A stretch of DNA of 33,791 nucleotides from Ardenticatenaceae bacterium (GCA_030065875.1 JASJCR010000101.1:1-33791), one strand, 5' to 3'; shown: positions 7,406 through 17,935, numbered from the stretch's first letter. The notes: generated from the sequence alone by a model not told the origin. Program-made: numbers and translations.

Positions 7406-9117
7406 TTTAGCAGGGCTAGCTGTCGTTTTTTATCGTCGTTGGGCAATTTTAACGGTCGACCACGCGTGTCTACGAAAAGACGGATGAAACGATCCGCATT
7501 AATATCCTGCCCACGGCCGCGGACACCTGGAATTCCTCCGCGACGGGGTCCTTTTATGCGCACCTGACCCCCTTCAATCTTTGAGATCTCAAGCTTCTGC
7601 AATTCATCCCCACCAACGGTTTGTTCCTGATTCCCTTCCGCTCCCTGCCAGGAAACGCTCACCTTGCGCCCTTTTGACTGGGTACAAACGCCCAGGCCAA
7701 GCGCTTCAAATGGTTCACCTCTATGAATTTGTGTCGCCGCCTTGGGGTTGTGTTCAGCGAGTAATCCCAGAGAAGGAAGTGCTCCATAGCGATCCGCATA
7801 AATTTGAAACAATCCAGCCGGCTGCAACCCGTCAAGTACACACATGACAAGCTGATCCACCGGAAAGAACATGCGTAATATCGTCCCCCCAACAACCAGT
7901 TCATTGATTTGGAGCGGCTTATCGGCCGGCATCCCCCAGGCGTTCAACGCCTGGTGAAAGGCGTTTTTAAGAACTTCTCGGGCTGCTGCCAGCCATAAAA
8001 GATAATCAAGCTGCACTTCGGGAATTGTGTCCGGCCAAATTTCTTGATGGGCCAGCAATTCCACCAGCCTTGACTGATGCTCCTGACTGTCGGTTTCGGG
8101 GATCCAAGCCAATGTTTGGGGCAGATCAATGACCGGTTGGTTTGCCGCCCCGATTCCCTGCAGGCCGCTATCGTTATAAATATGGGTATAGGATTTGGTC
8201 GGCGTAGCATAGATGAACCATATGCGTCCGTCATGAATCGATACCGCCAAGGAGGACCCATTTTTCTCTCGTGCGCGGAACTTTAGATATCTCTCCGACA
8301 TCAACACATCCTGGCGAGGATGGGTCAAACTCCAGCGCATCAAATCCGGCATACCCGGCATCCGGCCGACATTTCGCTCGCGAATCAACTCAGCCAGCAG
8401 CAGGCGCGCCGGGTTGAGTCGTTCTCGACGGTTTTGCGGCCGAATATCCTCAGTCACATGGAGCACCAACCCGTTAGCGAGGCTTTGCTCCATCGCTTCC
8501 AGGCCGGCAGGATTTGCCGCAAAGATGACCGGAGGCCGCACGTTATCGACCAGTAGGCGGCCGCCCCACATCATCGCCTGGCCAAAATGGGATAAGACAT
8601 TTTTGCGATCTTTGCCGCCCACAACCAGCACCACCAGTGGCTGAAGCGCCAAAAAGGCGTTTACCTGGTCAGCCAGGGGAAGCTGATTTTCAGCGGTCCA
8701 CACGACCGCTGGCTCATTTGAAAACGAAGTCAACAATCGATGGGCGCTGTTTAAGGCCGGATCATTATCGGACGGGGCCACAATCAGCACCGGCCAGGAA
8801 GAAAATGCAGATGTGGTTAAGAGAACCTCGTCAACTCCGGCTTGCGCGGAGCGCGTATTGCGAACCAACTCCCCTTCTGTCGTGATCAGATTATGACCGG
8901 TTTGCCGCTCGATCAGCTTAATCGCCTCGGCGACACCAAGCATGACGTTGGCCTCAGGAGGATGGGCGGTTGAGGGGGCAAAAGCGGCTCCGGCAAGCGA
9001 CATTTTACCGGCAACTTCTCTGGCAAATATCACTCGTGTAAAGTCGGTATCACTGTGAACCAACAAATACGAAGGGTTGGTTTTTGCTGCGGTTTCTGTG
9101 GCAGGTTCAGCGTTCAT
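7381..9117 (-). CDS. MutL-like ASKHA-fold protein
   Basis: The N-terminal 130 residues match the pattern of glutamate mutase L (MutL) proteins: a first strand and phosphate-loop region (YLLVHSDTDFTRVIF), the APSTAHPPEANVMLGVAEAI segment, and a GVDEVLLTTSAF segment before a Val-rich strand. MutL proteins are actin/Hsp70-like ATPases once linked to B12-dependent glutamate mutase, but no mutase subunit or B12 gene is present here. The phosphate-loop glycines of typical members (DxGTxxTR) are replaced by HSDTDFTR, so nucleotide binding may be altered. The C-terminal region (about 480-578) is Gly/Arg-rich, with RIKGPRRGGIPGVRGRG. The gene starts 12 bases after the zinc-ribbon gene and overlaps the next gene. 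Confidence is high that it is a gene and moderate for the family. Confidence 0.6.
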   Translation of the reverse strand: MNAEPATETAAKTNPSYLLVHSDTDFTRVIFAREVAGKMSLAGAAFAPSTAHPPEANVMLGVAEAIKLIERQTGHNLITTEGELVRNTRSAQAGVDEVLLTTSAFSSWPVLIVAPSDNDPALNSAHRLLTSFSNEPAVVWTAENQLPLADQVNAFLALQPLVVLVVGGKDRKNVLSHFGQAMMWGGRLLVDNVRPPVIFAANPAGLEAMEQSLANGLVLHVTEDIRPQNRRERLNPARLLLAELIRERNVGRMPGMPDLMRWSLTHPRQDVLMSERYLKFRAREKNGSSLAVSIHDGRIWFIYATPTKSYTHIYNDSGLQGIGAANQPVIDLPQTLAWIPETDSQEHQSRLVELLAHQEIWPDTIPEVQLDYLLWLAAAREVLKNAFHQALNAWGMPADKPLQINELVVGGTILRMFFPVDQLVMCVLDGLQPAGLFQIYADRYGALPSLGLLAEHNPKAATQIHRGEPFEALGLGVCTQSKGRKVSVSWQGAEGNQEQTVGGDELQKLEISKIEGGQVRIKGPRRGGIPGVRGRGQDINADRFIRLFVDTRGRPLKLPNDDKKRQLALLKWQAGMGL

Positions 9118-9129
9118 GAAATTTATGGT

Positions 9130-11274
9130 CTATTGAAACAAACCAACCAACGTATCAAATAACGTTTGGACTGCTAAGGCGATATCGGAATAAATGGCCG
9201 GCATGTATATTCTTAAAAATAATATGAAGAGGATGATGAGCAAAAGCAAATAAATGATGCGCAGAAGGCCTCGGCCTCTCTTCTTTGGACCCTTTTGTTT
9301 ATCCGCGGTTTTTTGCAAGTTTGGTGATTGGCTTTCGTCTAATACGGCCGACCACAGCGCCAATCCTTCTTCATCCGATTCCTCATCCGCTGCAAAATCA
9401 GTCGATAAGCGGGGGGTACTTTCAATCAGGCGCGCCACCGGAAGGGCGATTGGTACCACCCCAGAAAAACCGTCTAGCGGCCCGCCAATTTGTTTGTACA
9501 CTTCTTCGCCGGTGGTATCTTCATCTGTATGGAACCATCCAGGAGCCCCTTCAAATGATAAGAAGTCAACCTGAGTGGTCGTTTGCGGTCGCAGCGCGGC
9601 CAGCTCTTGCATAAAGGACTCTTCGGAGATTTCACTTTCCGCGAAAGATTCTTCAACCGGTTCTGGTGTAGACACCAAATCCCGATCATCTGACGGAAAC
9701 TCTTCCGTTTCGTGAACAGGCTGATCGACTTCCTCTAGACCGGCGACCTCATCTTCTTCCTCTATTTCTTCGGCATCATCCAGCTCACTGAGGTCATCCA
9801 GCCAGTCGGCATCGTCTTGTAAGGAGTTATCTTCAATTAGTGCGCTTTCGTCACTAAAGGGAGATTCCTGGTCGTAAAGGGTTGCCAATGGATCTGCGGC
9901 CGGCTCTGCGGGAAGATCTAACAATTCGCCTAAATCTACGTCTGTAGGGCCGCCCAAATCATCCAGTAATGCATCTGAATCGTCCCCTTCACCAGAGTAG
10001 ATATCGTCAAAAGGCAGTTCTAAAGACGGCCGTTCAAATTCCTCTGTTGGTTGACCAAAATCGACCGGCTCAGTCTCATCATCCAAAACCGCGAGCCAAT
10101 CGTCTTGCGGTTCGGCTGGTTCATCGCTTTCTTCAAATAACGTTTCCAAACCGGCTAAATCATCATCGTGTAAAGGCCCATCATTTCCTTCAAGGGCCGC
10201 TTCAAGGGCTGGAGATGTCGTGCTAACCTCAATTTCCGGTACTTCTGGCAGTTCAACCGCAGCAGGATCGCTGGCCTCACCATCAAACTCTGTGAGCCAG
10301 GCGGTCACGCCTATTAATTCTTCAGCCTCCACCGCATCGTTGATATCCGCTGCAAAATCGAGCTCATCGGCATCGACTTCGTCCCCTTCGGACATTTCTC
10401 CAAACTTTACCCATCCCCGTTTGCGGGCTTCACTTTCAATATCAAATTCAAGCTCACCTTCCGCTTCTTCGGATGGGGGTTCAAATGCATCCAAATTTAA
10501 ATCTTGGACGTTTGATCCCCCTGAGACCGCCTCGGCCGGTGATGTATTTTCTCCCTCGGCCGCCAGGACAGCATCAAAATCAAGACCGGCCAGAAAATCA
10601 TCCGCTGCGGTATGAAGCCTATCGGCTTCTGGCTCAGCAGCAGGTTCGTCCGTCTCTTCATGGGGGATATCGGTTAAATCGGCCAGCCAATCCAAAGAAT
10701 CCGGATCATCATCCACATCCTCAGCCGGCAGCAAATTATCGATCAAGGATTCTTCATCAGATGAATCCTCACCTTCTTCAGGGGCTTCTTCCGCTTCACT
10801 ATCCTCTCCATCGGGTGAGTCAATATCCGCCAGCCAATCGGGAATAATCGAATCATCCATTTCAGCATTTTCTAGGGGTGGAAAGTCACCGGCCGCGAGC
10901 TCCAGAGAGTCTGCTTCCGAAAATTCATTTTCTTCAGAATCTTCTCCCGTACGCAGCCAGTCGGGAATGCGATCTGGATCGAGATCACCGGTTTCACCGG
11001 GTTTTCGGACGGGCAGCGAAAAAGGTTCGGTTGGTGGTTTTGGGTCGGCTAAACCGCCGGTATCTCGTACGGCTGAAGGATCTAACCCACTGGTAGGGGA
11101 ACGTTCAAGGCGGGTGCCGCAATTATCGCAATATAGCAAATGTAGCGGATTGCGATGAAAACAATTTGGGCAAGTAATATGGGTCCGTGGCTTAAGGCTC
11201 GCCCCACAATTGCTACAGAACTTATTGCCCGTCGCATTTTGGGTTTGACAGACGCGGCATGTGATAGAATTCAT
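9130..11274 (-). CDS. Tail-anchored acidic protein with two zinc ribbons and DWL repeats
   Basis: The protein starts with two zinc ribbons: C6, C9, C20, C23, and C35, C38, C49, C52. About 600 residues of highly acidic, probably disordered sequence follow. It ends in a basic patch (KKRGRG) and one strongly hydrophobic helix near 672-695 with a short amphipathic tail, so the bulk should face the cytoplasm. Inside the acidic region a short motif recurs: RIPDWLR, IIPDWLADI, LDWLADL, DDWLAVL and ADWLDDL, with a looser AWLTEF. Such regularly spaced aromatic motifs in acidic sequence resemble peptide ligands for a partner protein. It is the first gene of a four-gene operon. An inverted repeat lies between it and the divergent gene at 11384. 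Its function is unknown. Confidence 0.85.
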   Translation of the reverse strand: MNSITCRVCQTQNATGNKFCSNCGASLKPRTHITCPNCFHRNPLHLLYCDNCGTRLERSPTSGLDPSAVRDTGGLADPKPPTEPFSLPVRKPGETGDLDPDRIPDWLRTGEDSEENEFSEADSLELAAGDFPPLENAEMDDSIIPDWLADIDSPDGEDSEAEEAPEEGEDSSDEESLIDNLLPAEDVDDDPDSLDWLADLTDIPHEETDEPAAEPEADRLHTAADDFLAGLDFDAVLAAEGENTSPAEAVSGGSNVQDLNLDAFEPPSEEAEGELEFDIESEARKRGWVKFGEMSEGDEVDADELDFAADINDAVEAEELIGVTAWLTEFDGEASDPAAVELPEVPEIEVSTTSPALEAALEGNDGPLHDDDLAGLETLFEESDEPAEPQDDWLAVLDDETEPVDFGQPTEEFERPSLELPFDDIYSGEGDDSDALLDDLGGPTDVDLGELLDLPAEPAADPLATLYDQESPFSDESALIEDNSLQDDADWLDDLSELDDAEEIEEEDEVAGLEEVDQPVHETEEFPSDDRDLVSTPEPVEESFAESEISEESFMQELAALRPQTTTQVDFLSFEGAPGWFHTDEDTTGEEVYKQIGGPLDGFSGVVPIALPVARLIESTPRLSTDFAADEESDEEGLALWSAVLDESQSPNLQKTADKQKGPKKRGRGLLRIIYLLLLIILFILFLRIYMPAIYSDIALAVQTLFDTLVGLFQ

Positions 11275-11323
11275 GAATCAAGTTAAACCGTGAAGAATCT
11301 CCCGGAAAAACCCGGTTTAATAA

Positions 11324-11350
11324 ACATAACGCGAGTATAGCACGTTATGT
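11324..11350. promoter_or_regulatory. Inverted repeat ACATAACG-N11-CGTTATGT between divergent genes
   Basis: Perfect 8-bp arms with an 11-base centre lie in the 109-base gap between the divergent zinc-ribbon gene and the helicase-associated gene. The position fits an operator that could control both transcription units. No regulator was assigned. Confidence 0.4.
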
Positions 11351-11383
11351 CTAGCGTGTAAAGATAAGGAAGATACAGTTGAT

Positions 11384-13090
11384 ATGAGACAATTATCCCA
11401 GTCTCTACAGGATCACGACCTCATTATTTTGCGAGTCATCGCGGAATGGTGGGATTTAGATCTGTTTGGTGAAGACAAAAAAAAGACGATTGAGCTGCTG
11501 AGCGAGGCTCTGGCCCAGCTCAATTTAAAACAGGAACTTGAATTTTTACCGGCCGAAGAATCTGAGGCGTTTATGACGCTGGTAAACCTTGGCGGCCGAA
11601 TACCGGTAGCAAAATTTTCGCGTCAATTTGGAGAAATTCGCGAGATGGGGCCAGCCGCCCTGGAACGGGAAGAGCCCTGGTTTAGCCCTCAAAGCCCGGC
11701 GGAGGATCTTTGGTATCGCGGCCTCATTTTTAAAGGATTTGACGAAACCACCGAGGGATTAGTGGAATTTGTCTTCCTGCCGGATGAATACCTGACTAAA
11801 TTTGATCCTCCACCCATTTCAGAGAGTGAAGCGGCTGAATCCACCGAAAAGAGCACGCCGGCCGCAGAAACATCCCCCCAAGAACGTAAGCTTGAGCTCC
11901 TCCCCCTCTCAGAACCAGCTACCTTTGAAGCCGCCTCATCCCACGTCATTGACGATGCCACTACCCTGTTGACCCTGGCCCAGAGCGGTCATCTTCACAA
12001 GGGCACGCTGAACCGCATGATTCCGTACATGCACCAAAAAAACCCGATCGCTCATTCTTTTATCGTTCAACTGCTTGAAGAAATGAACTTGATACGCCAG
12101 ATTGACGATGGGACATTTCGACCCACAAAAGCGGCCGTAGGCTGGCTCAAAGCCGGCCGTGAAGCCGCCCAGCAGCAGCTTTTTTCCGCCTGGCAGCTCA
12201 GCGATTGGAACGCCCTGCATCACGTTCCTTCTCTGTCATGTGAGGGAAGCGGTTGGCACAATGATCCCATCTCGCCGCGTAAAGCGCTGATAGACGTTCT
12301 ACCACGAGATGAAGGATGGGTTGAGGTTGATCAGCTGGTACAGCTCATCAAAGCGGAAAATCCCGATTTTCAGCGGCCAAACGGCAATTACGACACGTGG
12401 TACATTCGCGATACCCAAACCGGTCATTTTCTCAGCGGCTTTGAGCAGTGGGAAGCGGTTGAAGGGCAATTAATTCACTTTATCGTGCATTCCCCCATGG
12501 CCTGGTTAGGGATGGTCGACCGCTCCCCAACAGCGATGCGATTGTCTCCGGTCATGCAGCATTGGCTCAATCAGCAAAAACCGGCTGACTCAGATTCGCC
12601 CCCGGCCGCTTCAAAAATCGTCATCAATGCCGAAGGCCTTATCCATGTCCCCACCAAAGGTGATCGATTTCAACGCTTTCAGGTCGGCCGTTTTGCCCGC
12701 CTACGACCTGCAACTGACGTTCACACCTATTCGTATCGTATTACACCCGCCAGCTTGTCTCAGGCCAAAGATCAGGGAATATCTCCCCAGCGGGTGTTGA
12801 AATTTTTGAGTGAGGCTTCGGCTGAACCGATTCCGGCGGGAATCCGCCGCGCCATTGAGCGTTGGGATGAAAATGGAATTGAAGCTCGTTTAGAACATAT
12901 GGTGATTCTCAGGGTAGCCGACGCCAAAATTCTGGAGATCTTGCGGGAACATCCCAAAACGCGGAATTTCCTGCGGGAATCATTAGGCGAATTGGCCATC
13001 GCTGTACCCCAGTCGCAGTGGCAGGATCTTTTTGCAGCCGCAGCTCAACTCGGTCTGCTCCTAAATCCGGCGTCAGATTTGCCAGCTTGA
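11384..13090 (+). CDS. Helicase-associated (XPB/Ssl2-like N-terminal) domain protein
   Basis: The C-terminal 170 residues (about 400-565) match the helicase-associated domain found in XPB/Ssl2-type helicases and stand-alone bacterial relatives: IVINAEGLIHVPTKGDRFQRFQVGRFA, then YRITPASLSQAKDQGISPQRVLKFLSEAS, then IPAGIRRAIERW and a final strand-helix segment ending near LFAAAAQLGLLL. The N-terminal part is helical and may contain winged-helix elements; a Pro/Glu-rich linker lies at about 143-180. No Walker A or DEAD-type motif is present, so it is not itself a helicase. AAGGAAG lies upstream at a rather long distance from the ATG. It is transcribed divergently from the zinc-ribbon/MutL-like operon. 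A DNA- or protein-binding role is inferred. Confidence 0.75.
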   Translation: MRQLSQSLQDHDLIILRVIAEWWDLDLFGEDKKKTIELLSEALAQLNLKQELEFLPAEESEAFMTLVNLGGRIPVAKFSRQFGEIREMGPAALEREEPWFSPQSPAEDLWYRGLIFKGFDETTEGLVEFVFLPDEYLTKFDPPPISESEAAESTEKSTPAAETSPQERKLELLPLSEPATFEAASSHVIDDATTLLTLAQSGHLHKGTLNRMIPYMHQKNPIAHSFIVQLLEEMNLIRQIDDGTFRPTKAAVGWLKAGREAAQQQLFSAWQLSDWNALHHVPSLSCEGSGWHNDPISPRKALIDVLPRDEGWVEVDQLVQLIKAENPDFQRPNGNYDTWYIRDTQTGHFLSGFEQWEAVEGQLIHFIVHSPMAWLGMVDRSPTAMRLSPVMQHWLNQQKPADSDSPPAASKIVINAEGLIHVPTKGDRFQRFQVGRFARLRPATDVHTYSYRITPASLSQAKDQGISPQRVLKFLSEASAEPIPAGIRRAIERWDENGIEARLEHMVILRVADAKILEILREHPKTRNFLRESLGELAIAVPQSQWQDLFAAAAQLGLLLNPASDLPA

Positions 13091-13132
13091 GAAACTCATC
13101 CCCTAACAACCAAAATCATAAAAATAGGCTCT

Positions 13133-13153
13133 GGGTAAGATTTTAATCTACCC
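13133..13153 (+). terminator. Hairpin terminator candidate
   Basis: GGGTAAGATT pairs with AATCTACCC apart from one bulged base, and GTTTTC follows. It lies 42 bases after the helicase-associated gene. The short T run makes it a weak candidate. Confidence 0.45.
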
Positions 13154-13210
13154 GTTTTCATATTTATATGGACACAGGGTCATTTTTAGAATATATAAGG
13201 AAGTGAAACA

Positions 13211-13573
13211 ATGAAAATTATTATTCGCCTTGTGATCAATGCGATCGCCCTATGGGTCGCGGCTACAATCATACCGGGAATTGAACTCGCCAATGATTGG
13301 GTCAGTGTAGGTATCGTGGCCTTGATCTTTGGTGTCATTAACACCTTGATCAAGCCGATTATTAAACTGTTCAGCCTGCCTTTCATATTATTAACCTTTG
13401 GGCTTTTTATCTTGGTTATTAATGCGGCAATGTTAGGGCTTACAGCCTATCTCTCGGATGCGTTAACAGTCGATGGTTTCTTCCCAGCCGTGTTTGGGGC
13501 GATTGTCATCAGTATCATCAGCACAATTCTAGAAGGATTTATTCGCGATGATGATGACAAAAGGTCAAAATAG
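13211..13573 (+). CDS. Phage-holin-family (YvlD-type) four-helix membrane protein
   Basis: The 120-residue protein has four hydrophobic segments and the typical sequence of the Phage_holin_4_2/YvlD family: IIRLVINAIALWVAATIIPGIEL, GIVALIFGVINTLIKPIIKL, SLPFILLTFGLFILVINAAML and FFPAVFGAIVISIISTIL. The end is short and charged (DDDDKRSK). Despite the family name these proteins are common chromosomal membrane proteins, associated with envelope stress in Bacillus; there is no sign of a prophage here. AAGGAAGTG precedes the ATG. The gene lies between the helicase-associated gene and spoVS on the same strand, each apparently with its own control region. Confidence 0.88.
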   Translation: MKIIIRLVINAIALWVAATIIPGIELANDWVSVGIVALIFGVINTLIKPIIKLFSLPFILLTFGLFILVINAAMLGLTAYLSDALTVDGFFPAVFGAIVISIISTILEGFIRDDDDKRSK

Positions 13574-13609
13574 ATAATAAATATTGAGTAATTTTGTAAA
13601 AAACCGATC

Positions 13610-13639
13610 TTGACAGATCGATTTCAAATGGCATAGAAT
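13610..13639 (+). promoter_or_regulatory. Sigma-70-type promoter of spoVS
   Basis: TTGACA at 13610-13615 is a perfect -35 box, and TAGAAT at 13634-13639 matches five of six -10 bases, with an 18-base spacer. The predicted transcript start is about 35 bases before the spoVS ATG. It is among the clearest promoters in the window. Confidence 0.65.
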
Positions 13640-13682
13640 CGCAACCGATTTGCGTGGAGACTATTCCAAAGGAGACAATTAA

Positions 13683-13949
13683 ATGAGCATCATCAAGGTT
13701 TCTGCGAAGTCGCGTACGGCGTCGGTTGCAGGAGCGATTGCAGGTGTGATCCGTGACCATGGCCGAGCGGAAGTGCAGGCTATCGGTGCGGGTGCTGTAA
13801 ACCAAGCCATCAAGGCAGTGGCCATAGCCAATGGTTACCTGCATGAGGAAGGTAAAAACATCATTTGTGTACCTGAGTTTGTAGAGGTTGAGATAGATAC
13901 TCACGAGCGCACGGCACTGCGTTTATTAATTGAACAGCGACTAAATTAA
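13683..13949 (+). CDS. spoVS: Stage V sporulation protein S (SpoVS)
   Basis: The 88-residue sequence is a full-length SpoVS: MSIIKVSAKSRTASVAGAIAGVI, then DHGRAEVQAIGAGAVNQAIKAVAIA and IICVPEFVEVEID. SpoVS is a small Alba-like fold protein needed for spore coat and septation events in Bacillus, but it is widespread in non-sporulating bacteria, where its role is not settled. No other sporulation gene is seen here. AAAGGAG precedes the ATG, a sigma-70-like promoter lies upstream, and a strong hairpin terminator follows, so this is probably a separately expressed single gene. Confidence 0.96.
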   Translation: MSIIKVSAKSRTASVAGAIAGVIRDHGRAEVQAIGAGAVNQAIKAVAIANGYLHEEGKNIICVPEFVEVEIDTHERTALRLLIEQRLN

Positions 13950-13955
13950 GTTAAA

Positions 13956-13987
13956 ATAAAAAAAGCGCCCTGAGGGCGCTTTTTTTT
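13956..13987. terminator. Strong bidirectional terminator
   Basis: AGCGCCC-TGA-GGGCGCT (13964-13980) forms a GC-rich 7-bp stem, followed by T8 and preceded by an A run. It terminates spoVS on the plus strand and, through the A run, the convergent beta-sandwich gene ending at 14004 on the minus strand. Confidence 0.92.
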
Positions 13988-14003
13988 ATGCTAATTTTGA
14001 ATC

Positions 14004-14903
14004 TTACGGAGCCTGATAAGAAACATTGTCAAAATGGATCTTTACGCCACCTTCGTCAAACGATTCGACCAGCAAACCGACATCCCCGCTGGTCAGTGCT
14101 GTATCGGTCGCGGTGCCTACTTCAATCCCGTTGACCAGGAAGCGCATCGAGCCACCCGTCACTTCAACCGTTAAACGATTGGTCACATTGATGCCCTGCA
14201 GCACGGCGCTTGATTCAAACCAACCCTCATCGACCAAAATTTCAAACTCGTCACACGAATTATCACAGCGGCCGATCCACACAAACCCATCGCTGCTGAT
14301 CTCAAATAGATAAAAATCGGAGTTTTCTTCATCTTTTTCATTGTAAAAGAAGAGAATGCCGTACCCATTATTGATCGTTCCGTCAACAGCTGTAACCTCT
14401 ACTTCATAAACCCCATCACCAAACGATTCGCCGGCCGTCGTCCAATATAAACCTTCAGCGGCAACCGCCTCAAATTCAAATACGCCGCTGGTTACATACC
14501 CTTGAGCCTCAAGGGTGCCGTCGGCCTCAAGCAAATCGCCTTCGGCCCAAAAGCCTGCATCTTCAAAGGTGGCAAAATAAGTAAAATCAGCTGAATTAAA
14601 CTCTTCGGAGGTAACCTCTTCGACCACCGGGTCCTCTTGCGGCACGGCGCTTTCAACCGTGGCTTCAAAATCAGCAAAATCACCGCCAGATTCGATCGTT
14701 CCAACCGCTTCATCAAATGCGGTTTGAATATCGTCTCCCAGTAAAGCAAAGGAGCCGCAAACGGCCGCGACACAACAAATCCCCAAAACCGCGACGCCCC
14801 CGACAATCCAAACCCAGGTTGGAGTCGACTTCTTCTCCTGAAACTCTGGGGGCACGTCCCCAAAATCAGGCAGCTGGTCAAACGAACGATTTGGATCTTC
14901 CAT
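14004..14903 (-). CDS. Membrane-anchored beta-sandwich (ConA-like) protein
   Basis: The protein has a short cytoplasmic N-terminus, a transmembrane helix (VWIVGGVAVLGICCVAAVCGS, about 30-52), an acidic linker, and a C-terminal domain of about 190 residues with the strand pattern of the concanavalin-like lectin/DUF1080 fold (GVYEVEVTAVDGTINNGYGILFF, NRLTVEVTGGSMRFLVNGIEVG, VHFDN-like end). A paired Cys motif, GRCDNSC, sits in the domain. The domain is closely related to that of the next gene upstream (15052-15705), which carries a lipoprotein signal instead. GGGAGG lies 8 bases before the ATG. It probably acts outside the membrane in carbohydrate or ligand binding; no catalytic residues were identified. 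Confidence 0.82.
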   Translation of the reverse strand: MEDPNRSFDQLPDFGDVPPEFQEKKSTPTWVWIVGGVAVLGICCVAAVCGSFALLGDDIQTAFDEAVGTIESGGDFADFEATVESAVPQEDPVVEEVTSEEFNSADFTYFATFEDAGFWAEGDLLEADGTLEAQGYVTSGVFEFEAVAAEGLYWTTAGESFGDGVYEVEVTAVDGTINNGYGILFFYNEKDEENSDFYLFEISSDGFVWIGRCDNSCDEFEILVDEGWFESSAVLQGINVTNRLTVEVTGGSMRFLVNGIEVGTATDTALTSGDVGLLVESFDEGGVKIHFDNVSYQAP

Positions 14904-14945
14904 AACAATTACCTCCCAATAAAGTGATTAAGACAAAATAAAAAA

Positions 14946-14964
14946 GGCGGATCGAGGATCCGCC
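14946..14964 (-). terminator. Hairpin terminator after the lipoprotein gene
   Basis: GGCGGATC-GAG-GATCCGCC is a perfect 8-bp stem. On the minus strand it is followed by a T-rich run (TTTTTTATTTT). It separates the two paralogous beta-sandwich genes, suggesting separate expression or partial read-through. Confidence 0.85.
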
Positions 14965-15051
14965 CCATTTTTAAATTTGCTGATTAAGCATAACAAAATA
15001 TGACCGTAATGGGAATAAACTCGGTACCAATCTCTCAATTAGAGGCGAAGG

Positions 15052-15705
15052 TTAGGAATCAGCGGGTTCAAAGGTAAAATTGTCAAAGTGAACCTGTACC
15101 CCACCGGCGCCATATGTTTCCACGACAACACCGATATCACCTTCGGTTAAAACGGTGTCCTCCGCTTCTCCAACCAGGGTGTCGTTAACGTAGAATTTCA
15201 TAACCCCGTTACGGGCTTCAACCCGTAAAACATTGGTCTGATTGATCCCAACCTTGACGGCATCTGATGGGAACCAGCCGTCTTCAACCAAAGGGACAAT
15301 ATCATCATTGCAGCGTTCCATACAGCGGCCGATCCACACAAACCCATCGCCGCTCACCTCAAAAAGGTAAAAATCATTGCGCTGAGTGTCCATGAGAAAC
15401 ATGAGGCCATACCCGTTATCGAGAGGGCCATCAACCTGGGTCGCTTCCAAGCGATAGGTACCATATCCAAGCCGCTGATTGGCGGTGGCCCAAAATATGC
15501 CGCTTTCCGCCTCGACGGCCATATCGTAAACTCCTCCCTGCACATTGCCGGTGACATCCGGTTCATTCCCGGTGCCCCAGGTTCCCTTCGCATCAAATGT
15601 CGTTTGATATGGCTCGGCCTGACACCCAATTAACAACGGAATAAAAAAGGCAAGAAGGGCAATAATCTTTAGGCTCATTGTGGATACTGCTTTACTCATG
15701 AGCAT
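15052..15705 (-). CDS. Beta-sandwich (ConA-like) lipoprotein
   Basis: The N-terminus is a lipoprotein signal: a hydrophobic stretch ending in the lipobox LLIGC (Cys28 from the listed start). The start is ambiguous among ATGs at 15705, 15699 and 15678; the last gives a more usual short signal. The mature part is almost entirely one beta-sandwich domain paralogous to that of the neighbouring 299-residue protein; both carry SGDGFVWIGRC or its near equivalent, the NGYG segment, and VHFDN before the end. The Cys pair is conserved (GRCMERC versus GRCDNSC). A hairpin terminator follows. It is likely displayed on the outer face of the cell membrane; its ligand is unknown. Confidence 0.82.
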   Translation of the reverse strand: MLMSKAVSTMSLKIIALLAFFIPLLIGCQAEPYQTTFDAKGTWGTGNEPDVTGNVQGGVYDMAVEAESGIFWATANQRLGYGTYRLEATQVDGPLDNGYGLMFLMDTQRNDFYLFEVSGDGFVWIGRCMERCNDDIVPLVEDGWFPSDAVKVGINQTNVLRVEARNGVMKFYVNDTLVGEAEDTVLTEGDIGVVVETYGAGGVQVHFDNFTFEPADS

Positions 15706-15742
15706 TAAACGCGTCTATCCTTATCTTGATTTATTGGCGTCG

Positions 15743-17788
<2,046 letters not shown>

Positions 17789-17904
17789 CGCTGTCCCCTT
17801 TATAAAAATGGAAAGTGGGTAGTTTCAGGTGATTATGACACCGTGCGTCATATCATATCATAAGCCGTCCTAAAAAGAAAAAATCACCGCGAGAATCAAA
17901 AAAA

Positions 17905-17935
17905 CGCAGCGATCTATCAGGTGGAGATCACTGCG
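17905..17935 (-). terminator. Hairpin terminator after the 65-aa gene
   Basis: CGCAGCGATCT pairs with AGATCACTGCG with one G:T-type mismatch around a 9-base loop. On the minus strand the stem is followed by a run of T. It lies 80 bases after the stop of the small membrane protein gene. Confidence 0.75.

Noticed and set aside
13211..13573. Prophage holin
   Set aside because: The family name is misleading; no phage genes surround it and the sequence is of the chromosomal YvlD type.
13683..13949. Evidence for sporulation
   Set aside because: SpoVS alone is widespread in non-sporulating bacteria and no other sporulation gene is in the window.
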